In this document: one piece after another, positions 1 to 6,800 of the stretch
How positions within the stretch are numbered: position 1 is the stretch's first letter
Layout of the letters: every line of letters begins with the position of its first letter
Source: Saprospiraceae bacterium
GTDB lineage: Bacteria; Bacteroidota; Bacteroidia; Chitinophagales; Saprospiraceae
Reading direction: 5' to 3'
Length of the DNA: 8,665 nucleotides
Assembly (NCBI GenBank): GCA_015494245.1
Contig: WGBN01000072.1
Coordinates: 1 to 8,665, forward strand
Translations under genes and position numbers: made by a program
Notes under the pieces: model-generated
What the model saw: only the letters and a program-made list of their open reading frames with translations
Database searches by the model: none
Told to the model about the DNA's origin: nothing

Positions 1-27
1 CAAAAAAAATCTAAAAAAATAGTCGAA

Positions 28-45
28 TAGCTAAAACTTTAGTTA
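28..45 (+). promoter_or_regulatory. Likely BlaI-type operator (dyad)
   Basis: The 18-base sequence TAGCTAAAACTTTAGTTA is an interrupted palindrome. Its inner arms CTAAA (31-35) and TTTAG (38-42) match perfectly around AC, and the dyad extends by two more pairs after one mismatch. Its right edge overlaps the first two bases of the -7 box at 44-51, so a bound dimer would block RNA polymerase. BlaI/MecI repressors are known to bind short dyads over their own promoters. That this one is the site for the BlaI-type protein encoded at 104-475 is inference from position and symmetry. A weaker related motif, CTA-N6-TAG, lies at 11-22. Confidence 0.5.
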
Positions 46-51
46 CCTTTG
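44..51 (+). promoter_or_regulatory. -7 promoter box of the BlaI/M56 operon
   Basis: TACCTTTG is an exact match to the Bacteroidota -7 element TAnnTTTG. No clear TTTG is present about 19 bases upstream, so the -33 element is weak or absent, as often seen for regulated promoters. Transcription would start near position 58, leaving a leader of about 45 bases before the ATG at 104. Confidence 0.6.
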
Positions 52-63
52 CGGCGTTAGACA

Positions 64-93
64 CTCAAAACGGGGCTCGCAAGCCCCTCAAAA
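64..93 (+). other. Leader hairpin flanked by CTCAAAA direct repeats
   Basis: GGGGCT (72-77) pairs with AGCCCC (82-87) around a CGCA tetraloop. The hairpin is bracketed by the identical heptamers CTCAAAA at 64-70 and 87-93. It lies between the predicted transcription start and the BlaI-type start codon, so it should be in the 5' leader. It could stabilise the mRNA or affect translation. It lacks a downstream U-tract, so it does not look like an intrinsic terminator for the + strand. Confidence 0.45.
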
Positions 94-103
94 TCGCAAG
101 ATC

Positions 104-475
104 ATGAAGAAAAAACTGCTCACTAAAGCTGAGGAAGAAATCATGCAAATCATCTGGGAAATGGGCGAATGCAGCACCGGAGATGTGCTTCAAAAGCTCG
201 AAGAACAAAGCGGGAAACGCCCTGCTCACAGCACCGTCTCTACCATGCTGGGCATACTCGTGCGCAAGCAAATACTCGACTTTCGAAAGGTCGGAAACTC
301 GCGGCTCTACACCCCCAAATTGAAGCGCGATGACTACCTCAGGCAAACCTTCCAACACCTCTCCGATACCTACTTTGGGAACTCCATCAACCGCCTCGTA
401 TCCTTCCTCGTGAAGAGTAAACCGCTGGACGAAAAGACCCGCCAAAAATTGATCCGACTGCTCGAAGAAGAATGA
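104..475 (+). CDS. BlaI/MecI/CopY family transcriptional repressor
   Basis: A 123-residue winged-helix repressor of the BlaI/MecI (Penicillinase_R) family, at the usual family length. The N-terminal helix LTKAEEEIMQIIWEMG (residues 6-21) is the family signature. The recognition helix follows at about 41-58 (AHSTVSTMLGILVRKQIL), then the wing FRKVGNSRLYTP. The C-terminal helices (about 75-122) should form the dimerisation arm. It lies 53 bases upstream of an M56 metallopeptidase gene with no recognisable promoter between, so the two are probably co-transcribed. By analogy with BlaI-BlaR1, it should repress this operon until the peptidase signals or cleaves it. The regulated genes beyond the operon are unknown, and beta-lactam involvement should not be assumed: in Bacteroidota these pairs are numerous and mostly uncharacterised. 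The ATG at 104 follows the leader directly and gives a full-length family N-terminus. Confidence 0.93.
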   Translation: MKKKLLTKAEEEIMQIIWEMGECSTGDVLQKLEEQSGKRPAHSTVSTMLGILVRKQILDFRKVGNSRLYTPKLKRDDYLRQTFQHLSDTYFGNSINRLVSFLVKSKPLDEKTRQKLIRLLEEE

Positions 476-528
476 CGTACCCCTTCCCCGAGACAAGCAC
501 CGCAATCACAGTATCAAACAAATAAATC

Positions 529-1779
529 ATGCTTACTCAATGCCTTTACACACCTGTTTTTTGGCTGTCGGCCATACTCATCTACAAGCTGTTTCTAAGA
601 CGTGAAACCCACTGGCAGCTCAACCGCTTCTACCTCCTGGGCGCCCTGATGCTGGGAACGGTACTGCCCTGGATAGAAATACAACAAGCCATACCCGGAG
701 ATGTTTTCCTGCCGGAAATAACCATAGATGGCATCGAAAAACTTACCCAATGGACGCGCACAGGAGGTGGGGCAGCAGGTTCTCGAACCCAGCCATGGCT
801 GCTCATTTACCTCTCCGGACTCCTCTTCTTCCTGCTGCGCACACTCTTTGGTCTGTACCAAATTTACCGTCTCATTCAGCATTCGGAGAAACAGGCCTGG
901 CAGGGCTTCACCCTGGTCATCGGCAAAGCCGTGCAGCAACCCTTTTCCTTCCTCTACTGGATTTTTCTGCCGGCGAACATCGCACACTCCTCCCTGCAAA
1001 GAACCTGGATATTGCGTCACGAAGAAGAACATCTGCGCCAAAAACACAGCTATGATCTGCTCTTCATCGAGCTGCTGAACATCGCATTTTGGCCTTTCTC
1101 CCCCCTGTTGATGTGGTACAAGCAACTGCTCTCCGAATTGCACGAATACCAGGCCGATGAGGCCGTACTGCGCATTGCAGACAAAAAAGAATACGGCCTT
1201 ATGTTGCTGCAAAACTGCAAGGCTGCTAAAGCCATACCTCTTACACAAGCCTTTTTCTCTAACCTTCAAAAACGTTTTGTTATGATGTCAAAACCAAAAT
1301 CCCGCAAAAGCGCTTTGCTCAAGTATGCCATTGCGCTACCCTTCCTCATCGGACTGTTCTTCTTTGCCAACATCTCCATCAGCTATGCTCAACAGCAAAG
1401 TCAAAAGATTTTCAAAATCGTAGATGAAATGCCCAGATTCCCGGGCTGCGAAGACGCACAAGACAAAAAAGAACGCGAGAATTGCGCATTCGACAAAATG
1501 CTGAAATTTATCTACACCAACATCAAATACCCGGAATCGGCCCGCAAAGCCGGCCTCCAGGGCACAGTCGTTGTGTCCTTCGTCGTCGAAAAAGACGGCA
1601 GCATCAGCAATCTCAAAGTCGTGCGCTCCATTTCTCCGGATTGCGATGAAGAAGTCCTGCGCGTGATAAAAATGATGCCCAACTGGATACCAGGAAAACA
1701 GGATGGAGAACCCGTAAGGGTACAATTCAACCTGCCCGTGAGATTTGCCTTAGAAGCTCCCCTAAAGGATAAAGGGTGA
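529..1779 (+). CDS. M56 (BlaR1-like) membrane metallopeptidase with TonB-like C-terminal domain
   Basis: A 416-residue inner-membrane protein. Hydrophobic segments lie at about 7-23, 36-52 and 90-111. The zinc peptidase motif HEEEH (HExxH, residues 164-168) follows, and a downstream ELHEYQAD (203-210) in which E206 is the likely third zinc ligand. Another membrane segment lies at about 266-286. The remainder is a periplasmic TonB C-terminal-like domain (about 300-410), opening with MPRFPGCE (301-308) and containing YPESARKAGLQGTVVVSF. M56 peptidases related to BlaR1 sense a signal and inactivate a BlaI-type repressor; the partner gene sits directly upstream. Unlike BlaR1, there is no penicillin-binding sensor domain. 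Fusion to a TonB-like domain is common in Bacteroidota, and its ligand is unknown; it may contact envelope proteins. All residues expected for catalysis are present. Confidence 0.9.
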   Translation: MLTQCLYTPVFWLSAILIYKLFLRRETHWQLNRFYLLGALMLGTVLPWIEIQQAIPGDVFLPEITIDGIEKLTQWTRTGGGAAGSRTQPWLLIYLSGLLFFLLRTLFGLYQIYRLIQHSEKQAWQGFTLVIGKAVQQPFSFLYWIFLPANIAHSSLQRTWILRHEEEHLRQKHSYDLLFIELLNIAFWPFSPLLMWYKQLLSELHEYQADEAVLRIADKKEYGLMLLQNCKAAKAIPLTQAFFSNLQKRFVMMSKPKSRKSALLKYAIALPFLIGLFFFANISISYAQQQSQKIFKIVDEMPRFPGCEDAQDKKERENCAFDKMLKFIYTNIKYPESARKAGLQGTVVVSFVVEKDGSISNLKVVRSISPDCDEEVLRVIKMMPNWIPGKQDGEPVRVQFNLPVRFALEAPLKDKG

Positions 1780-1786
1780 AAAACAA

Positions 1787-1816
1787 AGAAGGCGAAGCCC
1801 TCCGGCTTCGCCTTCT
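1787..1816. terminator. Shared terminator between convergent M56 gene and smpB
   Basis: AGAAGGCGAAGCC (1787-1799) and GGCTTCGCCTTCT (1804-1816) form a perfect 13-bp stem with a CTCC loop. The smpB stop codon abuts the stem. On the minus strand the hairpin is followed by TTTGTTTTTC, a good U-tract, so it should stop smpB transcription efficiently. On the plus strand, 7 bases after the M56 stop, the following sequence is only moderately T-rich, so termination of the BlaI/M56 operon is likely but weaker. Confidence 0.85.
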
Positions 1817-2287
1817 CTATTGCCATTTCTTCATCCGCTCCAAATCGCGCTTCTGGTCTTTTTCGCGCAAAGATTCGCGTTTATCATAGACCTTTTTGCC
1901 CTGAGCCAAAGCAATTTCCAATTTCACCAAACCGCGCTCATTGACGTACATGCGGTAAGGGACAATCGTAAAACCCCGCTCCTTCACACGGCGATGCAGT
2001 TTTTTCAACTCACCTCGCTTCAACAACAACTTGCGCATGCGACGCGGCTCGTGATTGTAATGTGTGGCAAATTCATACTCCTTGATGTATAAATTCCTGA
2101 CATAAAGCTCCTCGCCCTGAAAAATGCAATAAGCATCTTTCAAACTCACCTGCGAGCGACGCACAGACTTCACCTCCGTACCTGTTAGCATAATGCCCGC
2201 CTCAAAAGTCTCTATAAAATGAAACTCAAAGGTCGCTCGCTTGTTTACGATTTCTATGGCGTATTCTTTTTTCTTTTTTTTGCCCAT
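1817..2287 (-). CDS. smpB: SsrA (tmRNA)-binding protein SmpB
   Basis: A 156-residue SmpB, the usual length. SmpB binds the tRNA-like domain of tmRNA and delivers it to ribosomes stalled on mRNAs without stop codons, so that the nascent chain is tagged for proteolysis. The family hallmarks are present in order: GIMLTGTEVKSVR (31-43) in the OB-fold core, HEPRRMRKLLL (79-89), and the C-terminal GKKVYDKRE (130-138) followed by a basic tail (REKDQKRDLERMKKWQ) that becomes helical in the ribosomal mRNA channel. The start ATG at 2287 gives the short lysine-rich N-terminus typical of the family. No separate TAnnTTTG promoter is evident in the 125 bases upstream. Its 5' end overlaps the tail of a truncated toxin frame, so it may be read from the antitoxin promoter at 2645-2675 (inference). 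The tmRNA gene itself is not in the window. Confidence 0.97.
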   Translation of the reverse strand: MGKKKKKEYAIEIVNKRATFEFHFIETFEAGIMLTGTEVKSVRRSQVSLKDAYCIFQGEELYVRNLYIKEYEFATHYNHEPRRMRKLLLKRGELKKLHRRVKERGFTIVPYRMYVNERGLVKLEIALAQGKKVYDKRESLREKDQKRDLERMKKWQ

Positions 2288-2412
2288 GTGTTACTCATCA
2301 ACTTTTTACTCCCACAAAACGACTGCAGCTCCTTTTTTAACGACTTGTATTTTTTAATAAGAGGTTTAGCCGCTTTACAAAACGCAGGAGTCAAAACAAC
2401 CTCAACACTCAT
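2254..2412 (-). pseudogene. Truncated RelE/ParE-like toxin (N-terminal remnant)
   Basis: This frame starts with an ATG at 2412 that overlaps the end of the antitoxin gene by 11 bases, the usual translational coupling of a toxin-antitoxin pair. It encodes 52 residues. The first 32 or so (including LTPAFCKAAKPLIKKYKSL) match the N-terminal helix pattern of RelE/ParE-superfamily toxins, which run to about 80-110 residues. After residue 32 (near position 2317) the resemblance ends. The frame then runs through the smpB start codon (2287) and stops at 2254 with an unrelated basic tail. The C-terminal beta-sheet that carries the ribonuclease or gyrase-directed active residues is missing. Only about 30 bases separate the last recognisable residue from smpB, so the rest is deleted, not frameshifted. 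I infer that it is inactive. The family assignment rests on recall of the motif, not on a search. Confidence 0.6.
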
Positions 2413-2626
2413 TCAAAAAAGATTTCATATCCATTTTTGGCAATTCCCCTTGCTTCATTTTCTTCACTTCAGAGAGCGCCTTTCGCAAATGTTTTTTCAT
2501 GCTTTTCATTTCTCTTAACATCTTCAGTTCCTTTTGAATTTTCTCCCATTCCCGAATAGGGATCAATACGGCTTGAGTATTGCCCTTTTCATCACTTACA
2601 AACTGTATAGAAGTAACTTGTCTCAT
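2402..2626 (-). CDS. Small antitoxin-like protein (Phd/RelB-type, family uncertain)
   Basis: A 74-residue protein. The N-terminus reads IQFVSDEKGNTQAVLIPIRE (residues 7-26), a beta-hairpin pattern 'x-Q-F-V-x-D-E-x-G-x-x-x-A-V-L-I-P-I-x-x-W' found in many small antitoxins paired with RelE/ParE-like toxins. A highly charged helical region (about 27-60) follows, with a short tail MKSFLNEC that could wrap the toxin. The overlapping downstream frame is a toxin remnant, which supports the antitoxin reading. The start is set at ATG 2626: the in-frame extension to TTG 2647 would begin inside the -7 promoter box at 2645-2652. Local G+C is low (about 37% by hand count in 2341-2400 and 2461-2520, against about 67% in 6601-6660), consistent with acquisition. 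With no intact toxin beside it, it may be decaying, may neutralise a toxin elsewhere, or may still act as a repressor of its promoter. Confidence 0.7.
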   Translation of the reverse strand: MRQVTSIQFVSDEKGNTQAVLIPIREWEKIQKELKMLREMKSMKKHLRKALSEVKKMKQGELPKMDMKSFLNEC

Positions 2627-2644
2627 GCTATTCTCTTTTGCGTA

Positions 2645-2675
2645 CAAAGATACTCAATTTTTATTCCCCACCAAA
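2645..2675 (-). promoter_or_regulatory. Consensus Bacteroidota promoter of the antitoxin gene
   Basis: On the minus strand, TTTG (2675-2672), 19 bases, then TATCTTTG (2652-2645) match the Bacteroidota consensus TTTG-N19-TAnnTTTG exactly. The promoter overlaps the recO stop codon (2656-2654) and the last recO codons. Transcription should start near 2638, about 12 bases before the antitoxin ATG at 2626. With no clear terminator or second promoter before smpB, it may drive the antitoxin, the toxin remnant and smpB together. Confidence 0.75.
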
Positions 2676-3421
2676 CTATTTAGCACACTCAGGCTCTTTA
2701 CCTCGCCAAAGCGGCTGATATGCAAACGATAATACAGCAGCAAATGTTCTAACAACTTCTTGCGAACGGGCCGCGTTGAAGGGATGCCATGCTGTTCAAA
2801 CCAACTGACCCCTATCAAGCGAGCCAGCAGGGCGTTGGCAGCCGGCTCCGGGATGTAGTGCCCCGCCTGCAAATCTTCTGCCGAAGACTCCGGCACGAAG
2901 CTGCCTGCCTGCAAATCAAAAACCGGACGCTCCGGCCCAAAGTTGTTGTGCATCTGAAAGCCCAGATGATCGGCCAACTGAATCAGAAAAAGATGAGGCA
3001 TGTGCATCAAAGCCTCCTCCGTCTGGTCCGTAAAAACCAAAAACTCGTACAGCCACTGAAACAAAAGCGGCTGCGCCTCTGGCTCGTGCAAACACTTGCG
3101 CGCCACTTCCATAGCAAAAAGAGCCACATTGCCTTTTGCCTGCCTCCCCTGCGAGGGCAAATGGCAGAGCAAATCGCGATAGATGTAGGCTGCACGCAAC
3201 TCCTTCGGGCGATGCAGACTACGGCCCTCTTTGAAGTACACCACCATATCGAGAATGCTGCCAACTTGAAAAAGCGCAGCATGAAAACGAGGCTTCTTCC
3301 TGCGCACCCCTCCGATGATGTACGACTGCAAGCCCTTCTGTTCCGTGTAAATGTCAGCAATAAGGCTGCTCTCGCCATACTTGACGGTGCGAAAAACGAT
3401 GCCTCGGGTCTTAATCAGCAT
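2654..3421 (-). CDS. recO: DNA repair protein RecO
   Basis: A 255-residue RecO, normal length. RecO anneals DNA strands and, with RecR, helps load RecA on SSB-coated single strands in the RecF pathway of gap and break repair in the cytoplasm. The N-terminal OB fold begins with LIKTRGIVFRTVKYGESSLI (residues 2-21) and continues through IYTEQKGLQSYIIGGVR, the most conserved part of the family. The remainder is the alpha-helical domain. Only two cysteines are present (86 and 110), so this is a form without the four-cysteine zinc site of some homologues. Residues 169-178 and 183-192 are near copies (DLQAGSFVPE and DLQAGHYIPE), a small internal duplication. The ATG at 3421 lies 9 bases after the stop of the 109-aa gene, so the two genes are probably translated from one mRNA. 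Confidence 0.95.
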   Translation of the reverse strand: MLIKTRGIVFRTVKYGESSLIADIYTEQKGLQSYIIGGVRRKKPRFHAALFQVGSILDMVVYFKEGRSLHRPKELRAAYIYRDLLCHLPSQGRQAKGNVALFAMEVARKCLHEPEAQPLLFQWLYEFLVFTDQTEEALMHMPHLFLIQLADHLGFQMHNNFGPERPVFDLQAGSFVPESSAEDLQAGHYIPEPAANALLARLIGVSWFEQHGIPSTRPVRKKLLEHLLLYYRLHISRFGEVKSLSVLNSLVGNKN

Positions 3422-3430
3422 GGGGCAAAC

Positions 3431-3760
3431 TTACCAGGCCATTTCGTCATCCAGAGGTGGAGGCTTGTAATTCATCCGGGTTTCTATGCGCTTCTTCTGA
3501 CGCTTTAAGACCAATTCAGCCAGCAAAAGATCGGGCGATTTTTCGTCCACATTCATCAATGCGCGATGCACTTCCTCCTCCGGCACATCCAAACGATACA
3601 GCAAACTAAACAAATACTCCGGCTGATGGGCAATTAAATCCGCAATGCGCTCAGCCAAAACCTGCAACAAAATGCCCTCCCCACCCATACCGGCAGCCTC
3701 CAAACCAAAATCCCGAACAATCAACTCCCTCGTCTTTTTCTCCAATTCATTCGCATCCAT
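3431..3760 (-). CDS. Conserved hypothetical protein, 109 aa, upstream of recO
   Basis: I do not recognise a named function. The protein is mostly helical and acidic to mixed charge, without signal peptide, membrane segment or cysteine. The core LAERIADLIAHQPEYL (35-50), LLYRLDVPEEEV (53-64) and LAELVLKRQKKRIETR (80-95) resembles a small conserved hypothetical family that I recall from Bacteroidota, with the pattern 'LYRiDV.E..v' followed by 'lA.lil.RQ..k..tR'. The end (YKPPPLDDEMAW) is proline-rich and probably disordered. It sits 9 bases before recO in the same direction, so coordinated expression with recO is likely, but a DNA-repair role is only inferred from that. The ATG at 3760 has no strong Shine-Dalgarno sequence, normal for the phylum. 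Confidence 0.8.
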   Translation of the reverse strand: MDANELEKKTRELIVRDFGLEAAGMGGEGILLQVLAERIADLIAHQPEYLFSLLYRLDVPEEEVHRALMNVDEKSPDLLLAELVLKRQKKRIETRMNYKPPPLDDEMAW

Positions 3761-3781
3761 GATTCAATAGTTAAGCCCCCC

Positions 3782-3826
3782 CAATTCAACCGATTCAACC
3801 GATTCAACCAATTCAACCGATTCAAC
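3782..3826. repeat. Five tandem copies of a 9-bp unit (CRATTCAAC)
   Basis: The units are CAATTCAAC, CGATTCAAC, CGATTCAAC, CAATTCAAC and CGATTCAAC at 3782-3790, 3791-3799, 3800-3808, 3809-3817 and 3818-3826. They differ only at the second base (A or G). A part-copy, GATTCAA, lies at 3761-3767 next to the 109-aa start codon. The array fills most of the 73-base spacer between the DUF2723 stop and the 109-aa gene. It has no dyad symmetry and codes for nothing I recognise. It could be a slippage-prone spacer or a direct-repeat binding site. Confidence 0.9.
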
Positions 3827-3833
3827 CGACAAC

Positions 3834-6800
3834 TCACTCCAGCTTAAATGCCTCAAACATCCCCTCCAATTCCTTTTGGAACTCTTCGTCGCCCTGCTGT
3901 TTAACCAGTGCGAGCAGGTCGTCTTTGGTGCGCATGGCTATACCAAAATCCTGCCCAAAGCCGGCTTCCACATCTGCCTCATCCAAAGAGAAATAAAAGT
4001 TGAGGGAATCCTGCAAGCGGGCAGCTAAAGTTTTGAGGTGCGGTTTGGCTTTTTCGTAAGCACCCGCTCCGGCCATAACTCTCAAAACAGACATGGTGCG
4101 GTAGTCATAGGGGAAGTTCATATCCGGAAAAGCGCTCAGGTACTTCTCGCACATGGCCACGGCCTTCTCCTTCTCGCCCTTGCGCAGGAAGTCCTCGGCC
4201 GTGCGCAAAAACATCACGTAAAAGCTCTGCACACTGGGGCCATAACTGTAGTCCACAAACAGCTTTTCCTTGTCAAAATTACCCCAGGCAAATTTGTTCA
4301 TCACATTGTCATAGATGATATCCCCGGCTACACGCCCTGCTCCATATACGCTGCCGTACTTGCGGGTATCGCCGGAGTCTGACTTCACGGGCACAATGCG
4401 CAGGCCCAAGCCCTCCAACTGCAAATAATTTTGCAGGTTAAACATCTTCTCAGAGCGCCCCGTTACGGCAAAGTAGATGGGGCGATCATTGATGTTGGAA
4501 GCAATGACATCCAATATGGCCAATTCGTCTTTGATGAGGTATTGTTTGTCTTTGCTGATGCGCAGAGGAATGCGGCTGACGACCTTACCCGTATCGGCCT
4601 CCGTCACCCAACCCGTTTCAAAGGCCTTGGGCACATCCACGGCGAGGTACATGCGCCGCGTAGGCAGATAGCTCTTGGGCTGGCGTCCGTTTCCGCCGGC
4701 GGGAATTTGATCCTTGCCGATATGCCTCAAAACTTCCAGTGCATTCATCTCCACATCTAACTTGGGGTCATAAGTGCCGCTTTGCTGGCGGGGGTTAAAG
4801 TAAGGCGTTGCCACCCTGTTGTCTCCGCGATAAGCATCCGAAGAGATGGTCAGCTTGATGGGCGGCGAGTCGTTGACTTTGCGCCGCAGCAGGTCTATGT
4901 ACCAGTCCACAGCGATGAGGCTGAGATTGACCACCCGCACATCGGTGCGTATGCCCTCCACTTCCTGGGCATACCACAAGGGGTAAGTGTCGTTATCTCC
5001 GTAAGTAAAGATGATCGCATTGGGTTGACAGGACTCCAGGAAGTTTTTGGCATAATCCCTCGGCGCCATAATTTCACTGCGATCGTTTTCGTCAAAGTTT
5101 TGTGTACCCATCAACACAGGAGCCGAAAGAGCCAGCACAGCCGCCAGCCCCGCAGCAGCCACAGGCGCGAGCTTTATTTTTTGCCGAAAGGCATTAAATA
5201 AAGACAACACGGCCATCCCGATCCAAATCGTATAGGTAAAAATGGAACCCACCAGGACGTAATCACGCTCACGAGGTTCATTCGGCGGCTGATTGGAATA
5301 AATAATGATGCCAATGCCCGTCATAAAAAACAGGGTAAACACAGCAAAAGCTTCATTGGGCCGGTGCTTAAAATGGAAGAACAAGCCCAGCAGGCCCAAG
5401 AGGAAAGGCAGCAGAAAATATTTGTCTCGCGCCTGGTCTTCTTTCAAGGCTTGCGGCAGGGCGTCTTCCTTGTAAAGACGGGCTTCATCCAGCGGCTTAA
5501 CACCGGAAATCCAATGCCCGCGAGAGGGGTCCCAGGGATAAAAGCCCTGTTGTTTATTTTGCCTTCCGGCAAAATTCCACATAAAATAGCGCCAGTACAT
5601 CCAGCCCACCTGATAGCGCAGGAAGAAGCTGACATTTTCGCCAAACGTGGGTTTGCCCTTTTTGCCACCCCGCCACATCTCATACAAGCGCGGGCGCCCC
5701 TGATTGGGATCGCTCATGCGGGGAAAAAGCATTTTATCCTTGTCGGCATACACCGGAGTAACCTTGTGATCTACCACCTCATAGCGGGCTTTTCCGTCAG
5801 GCCCTTTTACCAGGTCATAGCGTTCTTCGAGTTTTTGGTCTATAGGCGATGCGCCATACCAGGGGCCGTAAAGCAAAGGCCGCTCGCCGTACTGCTCGCG
5901 GTTGAGGTAGGGGATGAGCCGCATCACATTGTCCGTGCGATTCATGTTGATTGGGGGCGCGGCATTGGCGCGAATGACCACCGTGCCAATCGTCGAAAAG
6001 CCGGCCACAATCAAGCCCAGGCTCACGAAGATCAATTGTAAATCGCGGCTTTGCTTTTCCCTGGCCTTGCGCAATCCCCAATAAATAAATCCGAAGATGA
6101 GCAGGCCCGTGGGTATCAGCCCCGTATGGGGAGGCAGGCCCAGGCCGTTCACCATGGGCAACTCAAACATCGCCCACAACTTGGGAATGCCTACCGTAAT
6201 GACTTTCAAAAAGATGCCCAAGACCACGACGCCGGCGCCGGCGCCGAGCAACATTCCCGTCAAGTTGTGATTCTTATAGCGCTTCAGGTAGTAGAAAATA
6301 CCCATAGCCGGAAAAGTCAAAAGGCTCAGCAAGTGTACGCCCATAGAAAGCGCAGCCGAAAAAATGGCAAACACCAGCCAGCGGTCGTATTTCGCCTCAT
6401 CCGGCGCGAGATACCACTTCACCGTGGCCCAAAAGGTCAAGGTCGTAAACAAAGTAGAGAGCGCATACACCTCCCCTTCCACAGCCGAAAACCAAACGGA
6501 GGTCGCAAAGGCCGTACACAAGCCCGCTACCAGGCCGGCTGCGCCCAAAGCGATGAGCGCGGCTCCTTCCGGCTCGCCCTCGCCTTCTGTCAAAGTGCGC
6601 GCGCCCAGCAGCATGGTAATCAGCGCAATCAGCATGGCAGCGCCCGCCGAAGCCAGACCCGAAAGCATGTTCACCGAAAAGGCAATCATCGCAGGGTCAT
6701 CGCTGAATGCCCCGCCAAAGAGCGTAAAAATCCGCCCAATCAGCAAGAATAAAGGCGCACCCGGCGGGTGTACCACCTCCAATTTATAAGCCCCGGAGAT

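Noticed and set aside
65..505. Long minus-strand frame opposite the BlaI-type gene
   Set aside because: It mirrors the codon structure of a well-recognised gene on the other strand and has no family resemblance.
2402..2647. Longer version of the antitoxin starting at TTG 2647
   Set aside because: The extra codons overlap the -7 promoter box at 2645-2652, so they would not be transcribed from that promoter; ATG 2626 is preferred.
3426..3433. Minus-strand TAAGTTTG resembling a -7 box just before recO
   Set aside because: It lies 4 bases from the recO start codon and overlaps the stop of the 109-aa gene, with no TTTG 19 bases upstream; too close to serve as a promoter for a normal leader.
2789..3508. 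239-codon plus-strand frame over recO
   Set aside because: It is opposite recO and the 109-aa gene, both clearly coding, and its translation is basic and featureless.
3761..3833. Possible CRISPR or terminator in the repeat spacer
   Set aside because: The units are 9 bases, directly adjacent without spacers, and have no hairpin potential.
6228..6248. GC-rich GCCGGC repeats resembling a palindromic element
   Set aside because: They encode a Gly/Ala run (GAGAG) within a DUF2723 membrane helix; ordinary codon bias explains them.
6051..6752. 233-codon plus-strand frame inside the DUF2723 gene
   Set aside because: It arises from the high G+C of the membrane-helix codons; the translation is rich in Gln, Arg and His with no recognisable motif.
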